Notes: generated from the sequence alone by a model not told the origin. A stretch of 64,000 nucleotides of DNA from Haemonchus contortus (GCA_000469685.2 LS997562.1:2752492-2816491), one strand, 5' to 3'. Shown: positions 38,431 through 51,067, numbered from the stretch's first letter. Translations and numbers: made by a program.

Positions 38431-41149
38431 CCGAATCCTCAGAAGTACGCCATCTCGAGGGACAAAGTTTCTCTTCCCAATCAGCACAAAATCTTCAATC
38501 TTGTTGTGATTTATGCCTTGAAGATGGACGGGAGATAAGCAATTCGGTGCATTTTGTATTTACCTTTGACTCGCCCTCAACTGCTGACTGTTTTCGAGGT
38601 CGAGGGGTTGTCGAGAACAATCTGAGAAAAGCTTGTTTCATAGTATGTATGCACAAGCACTGAAGGGTAATCTCTCGTTTTTCGCTCAGACTTGCCTTCG
38701 CCCAGTTTCTTCTGTTTGAACTGGGCCCCGCTGAACAGATTGCACGCAGTAATCCATGATTATGACCGGCTACGTTGTGCACTGTGATCAGGCACCGCTG
38801 AATTCCTGCTTGAGCTGGTAGCAAATTCATATTTCTAACTTGTCCTCCGCTATTTCTTCTATTCTACCATTTTCGATCGGATTCTCAACTTTTCCGCGTG
38901 ATTTTCCTGCGGGAACGTCCTTCGGTTCCATTGAACGTCTTGAACTTTGTTTCCTTCTTGGGATTTCGAGTTTTTTTTTTCAGTTGGAAAGTCATGTTCT
39001 TGGAAATTGTGGCAGTGAAGTCTCCTGATTTTCTATAGATCGGTTTCTGAAGATCAAAGGTTCAATTCCTAACGCATAGTGGCCCAGTGAACCTAAGTAC
39101 ATCTGGAGAAGCCCTGAAAATAGGCGCCAACAGGGCAGAGTGGAAAAAATGCTTTGACAGGATGGTGCTCCCCATTTATATTCGCTTTAGAAAGAACTCA
39201 AGCCGACAGAAAAATAGTTTTATATGACTAATTCCTTCGGAAAATTAGTTTTCCCGTAGAAAGCACTTCTCAGAACTCATTTTGTTGGTATCGCTACTTC
39301 CTTAGTCAAGTCAAACAAATCTCTCCCCGTTTATCCTCTCCCCTGGACGTAGACGGGAACCGACAAGACCGAAACTCCGTGGCCATGTCAAAGGTCCCAA
39401 ATAATTCCTATTCTTGAAGGTTTGATTCACAGGAACCTCCTCAGATCTGTCGAACTCAGCCTTCTCGTGCTGAAATTATAGTGGCTTTGCAACTTCGAAT
39501 TGATAACGGAATTTCCGTGATCATGCTCCTCAGAAAAGCAGGGTGCTAGAGCTTCCAAAATAGATTTGTCTCTTTTAGCGTCTAGTCTAATTCATATCTT
39601 GCCATGAAGTCTCGAGTTTTTTGATCTTGATAAGTGTATACAATTTGTTTTTTGTTACGGTTTGTTACGCTCAAATGGTGTGATACAGTCGATTTTTTAT
39701 CGAAGGCACAGTTCACGATGTGTTCTGTCTCGAACCTCTTTTTTTTAGTCACGATCTAAAATTTCTACGCAGAACAGTTCACGATAGCGAAGAGAACGAG
39801 GAAATCTATTGAAATACTGAAGTAGTGACTTACGAGGCCCTTTTTGAACTTTTTCAGTCTAATATTGGACGAGTTTATGACGACAGCGCGATTTTTGGAC
39901 GAGATTTTAGTCGCTGCGGAGCGACGTGTATAGCTACTCGCTTAGCTGCATTTGCCGCAACTGTACTCCATTTCTTAATGATGGCAGCCTCCACAGAGGT
40001 GCTAAACACGTCCTTCCTTGGAAGTGTTGGAAAGCAGCGGGTCTCCAGACCACTTTGAAGCCTTGGAGACGCCCTGACTCAGCCGCATTTCGACCCTACG
40101 ATGCCTCACCTAGCCCTCACAGAAGTTTTATTTTTTCTTTATACAAAATCATTTCATTGCAACCTGGGCCTCTGTACAAGATAGAAAGAAGACAATGGTT
40201 CGAAGAATAGGGAAAGTGATCGCTAATCTAGCCAAATTCATTTACTTCGGACCAGGCAAAATGAAGCGAACAGGATGTAGCAAGAACTAGAACAACTGGA
40301 ACATAAACTCACTGCAAACTAACTCCAATACTAAAATATTCGAGTTTACCTAGACCGGATGCAAGTATCCCACATGATCATATGGGAAAGAGCACTATCG
40401 ATCGGTATGTACCCAAGACAAATGTTCATTGATTTCCGATTGTGAATTGTTCGTTCGGCTTTTTTTGGTATTCGTTGCGTTCGGTGATGAAAAGCCGTTC
40501 CTTATCGGTGACACGTCTTGTTCAGTGTTGGCTTTTGATATTCGTCTAACTGGTGATAACAGCGCATTCATTTCATCAGCCAACCTCTGCCATTTCAAAA
40601 CAGACACTCGCAAAATTATTTTTCTTCCTTTTCTTTTTTCCTTATTTGTTTTTTTATTCGTCAGTTTGATATACACAAGGACGAGAAGCACGAACGCTGT
40701 GTCCAAAATAGGCATTTTGCCAGCGAACCCCGGTAGATGGTGGGGGCAGTGAGGGGGAGACCGTCCGATGTCCTAAAATGAGGGAAATGGTCCCATTCTC
40801 CAGAATGCTTATACCTTTTGAGGGGAAGAATGTATTTTTGGCACTTATTAAGCCTGTTGTAATGCGATAGGAATTTACTGACTTAATTCTGTAAAAATCG
40901 AACATCTAATAATTTTTTCCTGGAAATGAGACTGTCCCTGTTTCATTGTTTTCTGCCATTCAAATTCACTAGCGTTCAATCTCTGTTTCTTCACTGATTT
41001 CTCGACTTTTCAAGATTGGTCAGCGTTCGGCGCAGTTCGCCATGTCCGGCATCATCTATGATTAATTCTTCCTTTCTCTTCTAGTCCTTCAGCTAATTCT
41101 CCTTTGTTTTTCTGATTTTCCCTTTCCTCTCCTATTCTCCTTCTGGGAA
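38431..41149. other. Intergenic region with repeat debris
   Basis: No gene is recognised. It contains the second arm of the inverted repeat pair and, at 39703-39721, the string AAGGCACAGTTCACGATG. That string is identical to the right terminal sequence (reverse complement) of the TTAA element at 61387-61901, so a fragment of the same family lies here. The opposite-strand frames of about 107 codons at 40395-40752 overlap each other and are not supported as genes. Confidence 0.5.
39885..40110 (-). repeat. Arm B of a diverged inverted repeat pair
   Basis: Its reverse complement aligns with 38200-38430 over most of its length, with the shared border block TGGACGAGATTT at the left. The two arms are 1.45 kb apart and face each other. 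Confidence 0.6.
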
Positions 41150-41420
41150 GAGGTGGTGTAGTGGCAAGTGACGTACTGTATGAAACGCACGGTCGCGGGA
41201 TCGAGTCCCCGATCGATATCCGCCCAGTGCAACCAAGCCTTCCATCCCTCCAGGTTCTGTTGATTGACACCAGACTCGTCTGGGAGGATAAAAGCACTGG
41301 CTTGTACATCGGCTAGCCACCGCAAGTCATTGTATGTATGGGCCACCATTGAATACGCCCCTATGATTCTGAATGGAAGTCGAATGCGGGGCGCACTCCT
41401 TGGGCGGGATTGATAACGCC
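41150..41420 (+). mobile_element. tRNA-like SINE copy 1 (most complete)
   Basis: About 270 bp. The head has an A-box-like TGGTGTAGTGGC and a B-box-like GGGATCGAGTCC, about 50 nt apart, as in tRNA-derived Pol III promoters. A conserved body follows (CAACCAAGCCTTCCATC; GGGAGGATAAAAGCACTGGC; GCCACCGCAAGTCATTG) and a tail (ATTCTGAATGGAAGTCGAATG ends near GCGCACTCC). Reverse-strand open frames here are shadows of the repeat. I do not know a published name for the family. Confidence 0.72.
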
Positions 41421-42510
41421 GCAAACGATCCTTCCTCCTTCATTATCCTTCTGTTTTTCTCCAGCCGCCATTTTTACTTTTTAACCTACCTTTTCCCATA
41501 TTTCTAAATGCTGATGAGCAATTTGACGGAAAACCTCACTTTACGCTGAGCTCTTTTCTGTGATACCAGGTACTCACTTCGTTTTAATTTTTCCCTCCCC
41601 AACCACTTTCTGCTGGAAAATCCTTCTGTTTTCATGCTCTTTCTCATTTGCTTTTTTCTATGCTGTTCAAAGAGATCAACTCCTTTATAATACTTTGGAA
41701 AGAGCTTTTTCTCTCAGACCAACTAATATTGCAACAGTTGTTCACCAGACTATGCGAGAGAACTGTCTAGAAAATACTCTTTAGTTCAAGCGTTTTTTTC
41801 ATTGTTTTACTCCGCAGTTAAGACCTTTTGTCAACAGTACAGACAGTGCTTTCGTTTTCGTTCATGGCCATTCCGTGGCGCTAACCTTCTCTGGCAACAT
41901 TTCAGTATATATGATTTCAAGGATCAGAACTCAGAATGCTCCAATTCGGGAACTTTACGATTCCATTCTTATGCAGGGTGCCGTACTTAATTTGGAATCC
42001 TAAGAAATCAGCATTAGCTTCAGGGCAAAGTAGATACCAAAATTGTCCTCATATCTTCAAATGAGCTATATGCTGGGAGATTGCTTGTTTTATGGATATT
42101 TCTGTTACCACTACCCTAGCTGATCCATTTAGTCCTCAAGAAAACCCCGTCAAAATCTCCCTCTGTGAAGCTCCCCAGTTTTTTTTGCGCGGATGAACTT
42201 TCAGGTCCTGTGGTAGACGAGAGTCTGAGGGAGCTGGGTTTCGAGGTTTCCGGCTTTTTCATATGTAACACCACTTTATCAGACTGGCGTGCTTTGATCA
42301 GCTTTCAAAGAATCGTTTGCCTTTTTTTTGGCACAAAATGGTACAGAAACAGAAACTATCTTCACTCCCTTGCACTTTCCAGCGACCAATTAATTCCCAT
42401 ACCATACAAAATTCTTATCGCCCGGATAGGATAAAAAAGTAGCCTCTGAAGTTCGAACATTCTCTGGAACATCAGCAAAGTTTAATTCTGTAGAATATCC
42501 AAGTCTTCTC

Positions 42511-42557
42511 GGGCCCCAATGATTCTGCATGAAAGTCAAATGCATGGCGTATCTCAA
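42511..42557 (+). mobile_element. SINE tail fragment
   Basis: CCAATGATTCTGCATGAAAG and ATGGCGTATC match the 3' tail of the SINE family, ending in an A-run. The rest of the copy is missing, so this is either a truncated insertion or a relic. Confidence 0.45.
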
Positions 42558-42999
42558 AAAAAAAACATTTCACGACAGTCACTATCAACTTTTTCTCCTT
42601 CAACTATTTCTTTATCTCCCATTTTTAACTCTAGGGATATCTGGCGCTGATATGAATCAAGAGCGATGCTAATTTTCTTCAAATAGTCCCAATTGCACTG
42701 TCTAGGCCACAACGACGTAGGCCAATATTCGTGAGAATGTACTGAACTAGCCAACAAACCATTGTCGGTTTCAGCACGTTGAAATTCACAGCTTTGTGGT
42801 TTAACAACCTTCTCTACTTTCCCATTTTCTACTGTCAAGTGTTCGAGGGCTGAATTGTTTTTCTTGAGTGTATTTTTGCTCTGTCATATGATACACCTGC
42901 GCTCTTATCTAGTTGATTGACTTTAGACGCACTTTCCAAGAGACGGGACAAGTCAGATTTGGATCCTATGATTCTATAAATGTGTGTTACAGTAACATC

Positions 43000-43048
43000 T
43001 CCCCCTCACCCCCTCCCCCTCCCCTTCCCCTCCCCTTCCCTCTTCCCA
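43000..43048 (-). repeat. C-rich tract, quadruplex-forming on the minus strand
   Basis: Repeated CCCCCTC and CCCCTTC units on the plus strand give more than four G-runs on the complement. It is a simple-sequence tract with quadruplex potential. Confidence 0.65.
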
Positions 43049-43539
43049 CTTTGAATTTCCCTAGGGATAAAATCGCTGGTTTAAAGGTGGGAAAGGCCCT
43101 GTATGAGCTTTTATAGGCGTAGTGCGTTTCAAATGTGAGTAAGGATTTAAGGAAGTTCATATGAATGGCGCATTCCTCGAAAAAAGCTTTCAATATTGAG
43201 CTTTATGCGTTGGCTATGACGTATCCGTACTAGATGCAGGTATCATAAGAAAAAGGTCATTCAAAAAAATTTTTTTTGAACCTACAAGATCATTTCCTAT
43301 TCCATTCACTGTTCTTTATCATCCCACACGCGGAAGCCTCTCTGCCTGTTCCAATCGGCAAGTAATCTCTGTCATGACAGGTTCTATTAAGGTGTACAAC
43401 TGTAAGCCAATATAATAAGTATTGATTTTTGGTCAGCTACATTTAAATAAAGCCTCTTCCCCCTCCCCCATCCCCTTTATTTGAGAAGTCTGTTTTGTAA
43501 TCTACGCTTTCGTTCAGAATTCGAGTAATGCTTTATCTC

Positions 43540-43572
43540 AAAGTGCTGAGTTACGGGTAGACTCAGCACTTT
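43540..43572. repeat. Perfect 12-bp-arm hairpin
   Basis: AAAGTGCTGAGT (43540-43551) pairs exactly with 43561-43572 around a 9-nt loop. No T-run follows and no gene is adjacent. Confidence 0.6.
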
Positions 43573-44282
43573 AAATAACCCTTCACCTTGAACCCAGAAC
43601 AGTAATTTTACGATAACTACTTGCTGCTATAAGTTTTTTTGCAATAATCAGTAATAAACCGAACCAGTCAAATGAAGTCAGGTTTATATCAGACCTTTTT
43701 TCGTGTGACTCTATATTTTGGTGTCAATTTCTGAGGATTAAACACTATCGACTTTGACAGTTCAGTCGATGGTACATTTTTTAGTGGGCTATTGCTCGGA
43801 GCCCATTAATTGGTCGTAAATTCACCGTTTTTCATTCATTATCTAATCTCTGTATTCTTTCTGTCCTTCCCATCAATTTTCGTTCCTTATCGATTGAGAT
43901 GTCTTAGCCCTTCACCATTTTCAACTAGTTGAATTAAATGAAGTAGCTAGTCCAGAGATCAAATCCTGGCTCTGGTTTTCGACTGAGCCACCAGAGCCCT
44001 GAGGCCGGCAACTGATCCTTATCTATTCTTTGTTTTCTAAAAGCCAACACACAAGTCGGAAAGCCGTAGAATGATTGGTCAATGTCGGCTGATCATTATG
44101 GATTTAATGAGCTGTCCAAGACTTTTTCATTCTTATTGAAAGTCGTGTACATGGCGTAGTCAAAGTGGGATTTAACTTATCTAAGTGTTCGATTTATTCT
44201 TTGTAGTCGATCGAGCACTAGATTTTGGGCATTTGTAGATGGCTATCCACAATTGCAAGTCTTTTCTTTGACTATCGAAATT

Positions 44283-44525
44283 TAGTGGCACATTATCTTA
44301 TACGCATGGTCCGAAATTCCAGTCATTAATCGATACTCGCCCAGGCCAAACAAACCTTTGACAAATTTGAACAAAACACGTCTGGTACAAAAAAGCACTG
44401 GCTTGTACATTGGCTGGCCACCGCAAGACATTGCATCGGTTCACCTACGCATTCAAAACGTTACTTCGATTCCTAAGAGAACTTAAATGCGCGGCTCATC
44501 CCAAAAACTGACTAGATTAACGCCA
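44283..44525 (+). mobile_element. SINE copy 2, diverged
   Basis: The head (TAGTGGCACATTAT, then ACGCATGGTCCG), the body (AAAAAGCACTGGCTTGTACA; GGCCACCGCAAGACATTG) and the tail ending in TTAACGCC follow the order of copy 1, with a degraded B-box and internal deletions. Confidence 0.6.
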
Positions 44526-45779
44526 AAACCTCAAAATTTTCCAAGACTTTCGAAAGTTGAGCGGTTTCATGGAATATTTTTAGTCTCTTTTTGCGGATGT
44601 TGATGTTTTTAAAAATATCATGCCCTGTCCGCGACATCTGCACTTTTGAATGGGCCTGCCAGCGATTGTCGCAGTTTTCATTTTGGAATATGCGCCGTAG
44701 TGAAAACCCTTCTACAATTTTTGTGTGACTCTCCCTGCTTTTATTCTTTTTCAATGGAACGGACCTCGCCTGTTTTCTTTGTACCGTGACATCCCATGAA
44801 TTACATTTTCCGGAGCAGTTTTCACAAACAATCAAGTTGTGGTTGTGTATCTTAAAAGTACAACCTTTACTTTACTGAGAAGAATGAATTTACATCTTTG
44901 TGCGTTACTGTAGTCAAGTAGCTGTAAAAAAGCTAAACTGCATTCAGTTTCCAGTTGATTTCTTAGATGTTCATGGGCTTGAAAGATCTTGAATGGGAGC
45001 TTTTTCAAAAAATTAGAAGATTTTCAAAAAAAGCTTTTGATTTCTGTGGAAGAGTACTGTAAAGCTTTTTGTTGTTCAATTTTGACATCTGTAATCTGTC
45101 GCATGAATTTAGAGCTGTACCAGTCAAGGGTCATTCGCTTATCTTTAGCGTCCCGTAGAAAAGCCGAAATTCCAAGCATTCTTTTCGTAGCAGCTGTTGG
45201 AATGTGCTAAGGTCAGCTTAAGGAGGGTTTGAATAGCTTTTTTCGAGATTTTTTTTATGGTGTTTTTTTCATGGAATTCAAAGTTTCCTGTCTATTTGAT
45301 CTCGTTGGAGAACTACTATAAAAGACAGCTGGACAGAGCAATGGAATTCCAATCGTCTAATCATGCAGAACGTTTATGGTAGTTCTTTCCATCCACATGT
45401 GGGCAATACTCACGTACAACTGCTGCCATTTTAAAATGTTCAATATATGGTGATTACAAGCCTTATGAGAAACCAGTTAGGCTTTACACATTAAGGCGTG
45501 CGCTACAACTGAAACCTCGTCCAACAAAGATGAATTTCTTGTCTGAACCCTATCCTCGAGAATCTGGCTCCAGGGTATGGTGAACTATGCAAAAAACAAA
45601 GAATAGAACAGCTTTCGCAAATTCGAAAACGTCTGGCAGCGTACAGGTCTCCTTCGTCTGATTTGTTGACCTAGTCCTAACTTTTGCTCATTTTTCCTGG
45701 TGTTTGAACTTTTTGGAGCAGAATTCTGCCCCCTTTGATAACATTTTCTCTATGACCTCAACCACCTTTTTCCCGCAAT

Positions 45780-45880
45780 CGTTTTGATATAAGTCTTTTC
45801 GGAAAAGTAGCTTCCATTTGAACGCGCGCCCCGCCCACAGTGGGTGGGGCTTCGCTAAGTTTATGCATGCTCAGCGTTTT
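45780..45880 (-). repeat. Second copy of the GC-box repeat, inverted
   Basis: GGAAAAGTAGCTTCCA, then GCGCCCCGCCCACAGTGGG and the CATGCTCAGC block are the reverse complement of 32975-33060 with moderate divergence. The GCCCCGCCCA palindrome core is conserved. Confidence 0.65.
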
Positions 45881-46127
45881 CGCTATCATTTCTACTTATA
45901 AATGTCGCTATTAACGGTATAACTATCGATGTTGTTGTTATATGGTTTCTAGAGGACGTTTTTGTGTGTTTGATTGCTTTTTTCACGGGATACAACAATA
46001 TACAACAAAAATAAAGAATATTTTATTCGTCAATCAGCTCCTTCTTTGGAATACGCTCCGCACTCGGCTTCCACTTGAGAATCGTAGTGGATGTGTATGT
46101 GGCCTTGCAATAACCTTTGTTGATATT

Positions 46128-46190
46128 TATCCGCGGTTGAATTGCTGGATCATGTGTGTGGTAGCGCACCTCTTCCCACTACACCACTTC
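46128..46190 (-). mobile_element. SINE head fragment, minus strand
   Basis: Read on the minus strand it starts TGGTGTAGTGGGAAGAGGTG and continues through a degraded ACACATGATCC region that corresponds to the B-box segment. Only the tRNA-like head is visible, and it is one of the few copies in this orientation. Confidence 0.4.
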
Positions 46191-47108
46191 TGTCCAATAG
46201 ACACTATATTCATATAGAAAGTCATAACAAGTATATCTCGTTCAATATGTTCTTCCTTTATCCCCGGAATAACTTTAACAGAGTGATACTCCAGTGAAAC
46301 TCATAGGTGGTTTTGAGTCAGCTCTTCAATCAGTCAGTCGTGCTATTTTCTGATGGTATTTGATCTTATTCAGCAACTGTCGGAAATATGTGATTTCTAT
46401 TGTCTGGAGGGAATTTTCGGTGTCATTCAAGTCAACTTTTTCTAGATGTCAGGGAGCGTGATAAAGAAGTTTACGAGCGTTTAACAGCCACTTGTTCGGC
46501 ATATCGAACATTTCCCATTCACTGACGTCTCTTCTGTGGTTTCTTCCCTTTACCTTTCGAGACCCTTTTATATGTATTATCATTACCGGTATTTCACTGG
46601 TAGATCACTTTCGATAGCTTGGCCATAATCGATATTTTGACAAAAATTCTTACACAAGGAGAGATTTCTAAAGCTCTTTGTTGGGAGTGGAAGCTGGCTC
46701 TCAATGTATAGGAAACCCGTCAAACGCCTTGAAAAAAATGGTCTTAAAAGCAAATTTATTGATTGGGAGAATTGAAAATCCGATTTACCCCTAAGAAGCT
46801 GTGTGGTGCTCTTCATGCTTCTTCTTTTGTTCAGTTTTGTTTCTTCTGTTGATCAACTATTTGCTCCAGAAAGCGCTACTGCCGTCCGTAAACATTGATC
46901 CCTGAGTGGGTTTAGTCAATTGAGTTATATTCGCTCGAAGAATGCCAGCCAAATTAATCCTCTCCTCGGAAACATTTATGAGGAACTCTGACTATCTAGG
47001 CGCTTACCGTCCTACAGTTCGTTTCACGTTCCAAGGTATTCAGACCGCAGCAAAGGCACACCTGACCTTCAATTCCTAGCTGCAGTGGCGTCCCTGATCC
47101 CCTGATCT

Positions 47109-48500
47109 TCAACCACTGATGAAGCCCGGAACCTCTGATTTACTTCTCGAGGGTGATCTGTTAGCTTGGGTACGTTTTCGAGTCACGACGGAGGCCGAAG
47201 TTTTGCCCATAACTCGTGAACCTTGCGAGCATCTACTTCTGCACTTGCACGCACGTATCGGGAGACTGCGCATTGTCACTTCCATAGCGCATTGAATGAT
47301 GCTCACAGTGTACTCATTTCGCCGGCCCAGAGTCAAGTCTCTGAGACGTAAATCATGTCATGAAAGATCGTAGAGTCGAAGGAATCAGTGCACAACTGGA
47401 TATTCTTTGTGTTCTTTTTACTAGACTCTTAATGTTCTTAAACGTTCTCCACTTGCCTCATTGAGTTCACCTCTGGATATATACATTCTAAGTTCACGCC
47501 GTTGAGTACAAGAGAAGTTCGTTCTTCATTGATAGTAGGCTCGTTCAATTGCAAGCCGATCATTCCACATGCGTTGTCTCACTTAGACAGCAATCGTTGC
47601 GTCCGCTTGATTGTCGGTGTCAAATGGACGACGCCGTTTGCAAAGCAGAGGGGATGTCAGTGATAGTCGTCAATCTTCACTTCCATATCTTTCCGTTCCA
47701 ACTGACGCATGAGGCTTTCGAGAGCAGCACTAAAAAGTTTGAGCGAAATGGTATCGGTCTTTGAACCCCTCTCCACACGTTGAAGCCGCACGTCGAAGTT
47801 CAAACCCACGTAGAATGGTGAGATTCACTTTGTGAAGTTCATTGTATACTGAGTAGGAGTTTCCTGCTCGCCCAAAGCTCCAATGACTTCACACGGATGA
47901 ACGTCATGCATAAAACATCCTCTACTCTCGCGTACTTCAATGAATCGTGTGAAATTGTGAATGGGACCGATTGTACTGAAGGTTTGTGGAAGGTTTGTAG
48001 ATTACAGACATCAGGCAGACTGGTTGATAGTTGCCAATATCGTCGGGATCTCCCTTCTCATGTAGTAAAACAGTCTTGCTAGTCTTTCACGACGTGGGCC
48101 CTTTGCTTTCCACAGGTACCGATAAGCAGAGTTTTGACATCTTGTGGAAGGCTCTTCAGATGTTCTGGTTTGATCCTTTCGGGACTGGGCACCGTACCAT
48201 TCCTCATCGACGTGACGGCATGTCGAATCTTGGAAGAGACAATGGAGGGAATGACATATCCAATCCGCTTAAGGTCTTAGGTAGGCAGACAGACATGGCT
48301 GTCCAGGACAGTTTTGAAGCAGGAATCGTAAATGACCTTTTCCAACCCACATAGGTATAAAATGACTTCGATCATGACGTCGAAACCATCTTCCTCATGT
48401 AATTGTTGAAATTCAGTCCGGCGGTGTGATTGCTTTGCTCAGCCAAGGCTGCTTCCGTCAAAAACTGCCGCTCTTCTAGTTTTCCTATCTTCCTTTATCG
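47109..48500 (-). mobile_element. Degenerate RTE-type non-LTR retrotransposon (reverse transcriptase and C-terminal part)
   Basis: On the minus strand, in changing frames from 48500 downwards, the order of motifs follows nematode RTE proteins. They are FLTEAALAEQS, then RIRHAVTSMRNGT and PERIKPEHLKSLPQDV (RT domain 0/1), a region equivalent to GDPHDIGNYRPI, DTISLKLFSAALESLMRQLE (RT4 region), LHCLRFANGVVHLTPTIK (degraded form of LRFADDIVLI), IGLQLN, and finally NEYTVSIIQCAMEVTM of the C-terminal domain. The catalytic ADD is replaced by ANG, there are many stops and frame changes, and part of the RT is deleted. The endonuclease domain is missing, as in a 5'-truncated insertion. It cannot be active. 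Confidence 0.83.
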
Positions 48501-50261
48501 TTTCTTTGCCGCTCAGGCGATTTGGTACTGGCATATCAGGTCAAGAGTTTCCGAAGAATGACATCACTTCGTGATAAGTTGATTTTCCTTGAATTGCCGG
48601 GAAGATATTCAGCAGGCCATTCGCTTCTTCTCCATCCTCCTCACTACTGTCGTTAAAGTAGTCCTTACTATTTATCTTCTAATAAACTTACAAGGTGAGG
48701 AATAATGACCATAGTGCGTAACGCTTTTGAGGGTTAATTTCTTGCATTTATCGGCTCTTCTATGCAATTAAACAAGAATATATGGCATTGAGGGGGCGTT
48801 GGTTCGATCTCGTGGAACTTCGGGATAAGAACGTAAAGCTTTAATGGATGATAAGATGGTCTATTTATTATGAAGCTATTCACCACTAGACTCTAAACAT
48901 CATCGCGAATGAAAGAGCCTCTAAAATTGAGAATTACCATAAATGACTTTGGTTGACATGTGTCCAGTGGTCGGTAGACTCGGATAGCCTTTTGCCCTAC
49001 TCATCCCTGAATTTCGGCATCAGCTTACACCCGTTTCTGTGGTTTCATTTTTATCGGTGAATTCTGACTTTGAAGGAAGTATGTTCCTATATGTAGAGCT
49101 TTCCAAGCCCATTTTAAATGCTTCTCGCCCATCCCCGTCGTTTGCCCATTGGTAATTGAGATTGTTAGACAAGTACCGATGCCTTCTTAACTACGATTTA
49201 TCCCCTATCCATCCACATCTTCTTGACTGAAAGTTCTCCCTCACTGGAGGTTCTCGACCCGGTCGGTGACGACGGTACGTGAAGCGACTCCAGGTGGGAT
49301 TGGGGAGCAAATCGCGGACCATGGGTTCCTTGCACACAGACGCAGGTGAATTTAGTGGTTGGACATTCTGTTTCTGCATACTCTCAGTCTCCTCGCAGGT
49401 GTACACATGGATGTGTGGGGAGTCTGTGGGTGCGATTGGTATCTTGCACATCGGCTCTGTCAAAAGCTTGCATTCGAGTGACTGGGAAATAATTCGGGAG
49501 GTGATTCGAGGGCGCCTCTAACGAATTAGCCTCTCATCCATTCCGGGATAGCTGGGCTAGCTAGTAGAAGCCTACACAGTCCCCACGTCAAAGCCTGGCT
49601 ATCCACTCGTGGGTACCCATATGCCAAAAAAGAATAATAATAACAACCGCAAGGATAATTATAATGACAGCATTACTTCAATAATAGCAACAGGTAAAAT
49701 CATACAATAAAAGCCGCAATAATGTTTGTGTTACTTGCTGTTTTTTTTGCCTTATGATGGGCAATTGGATAGCCTCACAAGAATGGCGAGTTCTATGGTG
49801 TAATAATAGTTATTATTACATGCAATTACCAAAGGACCATACTGTACAGACCCCTTCGTGTTGTGTATTTCCCATAATGTTGAGGATTGCCAACCCCTAC
49901 ATCAGGTTGGCATCCAACGTACAAACAAGGGTTGCATGGTCTGTGCCTGGGAATCTAACATTTCCTATAATCTCCAAGCGCAATCTTTGTCAACTCAGTT
50001 TTCGTCAACGAAATGATCCATTGGATAAAAGAAGATCGCCTTCTTTTGGTAGGATCGGAGTGTAGCGTTCCAAAAGTACGAGGCCAGAATGTAGGAAACG
50101 TGTAGGATCTTACAGACAAACAATCCAGACCGTGGCTTCAACGTATGAGTAAGGCCTTTATCATACTGGTTGAGGGCACGTGGTACAATGGCGATCTCTC
50201 TCAAAGATCTCTAACTAGTAATATGATTTCCCCCGAAACGTCTGTGATACTATATGTAGAC
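48501..50261. other. Region without recognised gene
   Basis: Only short frames are present; the 103-codon frame at 49754-50065 has no recognisable domain. A B-box-like GGTTCGATCTC near 48801 is not accompanied by an A-box or tRNA fold. Confidence 0.5.
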
Positions 50262-50420
50262 GAAGGTGATGCACTGACAAGCGGCGCACTATCATACACG
50301 CATGGTCTGGGGATCGAATCCTAGACCGATACTGCCCTAGCCAGGGATTCAGCTATTGATGTCAGGCTTGTGTTGGACAGTAACTGATACATTAGCTGAC
50401 CATTGCAAGTCGCTACAGGT
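50262..50420 (+). mobile_element. SINE copy 3, 5' part (interrupted by mariner)
   Basis: The head includes GGGGATCGAATCCTAGACC (B-box) after an ACACGCATGGTC segment, and the body runs to GACCATTGCAAGTCGCTA. The expected 3' tail is not here but appears at 51068, after the mariner remnant. Confidence 0.6.
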
Positions 50421-51060
50421 CGTCTTAAGAGGTCGTACATGTTGAAGTGAATCGGCTACCCTTGCAGATTGAAGCGTATCCGTACGAAACGACTCGCGCT
50501 CAAGCAATCACATTCAGCTGCTCCGAAGATGCGGCGTACAGAGGTCTTCGCCCTCTCGGAAAAGTATCGAGGTTCGACCTGTGGATTCCTTATGGGTTGA
50601 CCAGCACACAGAAGTTAAATACTGTCTACAACATCTTTGTCGCTCCCGCGGAACAAACTGGTTGGACAGTCAAACATTATCAGTTGAGATGAGAAAGGGT
50701 GCGTCTACGTAAGTTGCACGCTTCGGCATCAGCTGCTGGATCCATCAGAAGGGGCTGAATCGGCTGTGAGATCAGATCTGTCCATTAAGAAGATCATGTT
50801 GTGCGTCTGGTGGGGCGCGGTGTACAACTGGGGAAACTCCTTCTCTCGATTCCCGGAGGTCTAGTGTAGACAGTTACGAAGTTCAGTGGAAAAGCTCCAG
50901 CTCACCCGTTCAGGACTCGACAAAGTATATCTGTTCCATGATAGTGCAAGATCGCATGCCTCAAAGACGGCACAGCTCAAGATCCTACGACGGTGTTAGG
51001 GAAATCTACGGCGCTCCATGCAGCCCCGATCTAGCCTCTTTCTGCTGCTACCTATTCTTA
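50421..51060 (+). mobile_element. Mariner transposase remnant (second HTH to catalytic core)
   Basis: The frame from 50447 reads IEAYPYETTRAQAITFSCSE and LGKVSRF, matching the second helix-turn-helix region and the linker of mariner transposases. After a frame change come DEKGCVY (position of the first catalytic Asp), LSIKKIMLCVWWG and KVYLFHDSARSHASKTAQ (second catalytic Asp in the HDNARPH-like motif). The N-terminal part and the third Asp region are missing or unrecognisable, and stops interrupt the reading. Its flanks are SINE sequence on both sides. It appears to be related to the copy at 30005-30731, which has QVEADPYQTT at the equivalent place. Confidence 0.8.
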
Positions 51061-51067
51061 TCCCGTT

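Noticed and set aside
40395..40752. Overlapping 106-107-codon frames on both strands
   Set aside because: Two mutually antisense frames of equal length and no family resemblance point to chance.
41052..41424. Minus-strand frames with coding-like composition
   Set aside because: They coincide with SINE copy 1 and similar frames recur at every SINE copy.
43970..44020. tRNA-like or SINE B-box segment (AGATCAAATCCTGG)
   Set aside because: No A-box and no SINE body follow; too short to support.
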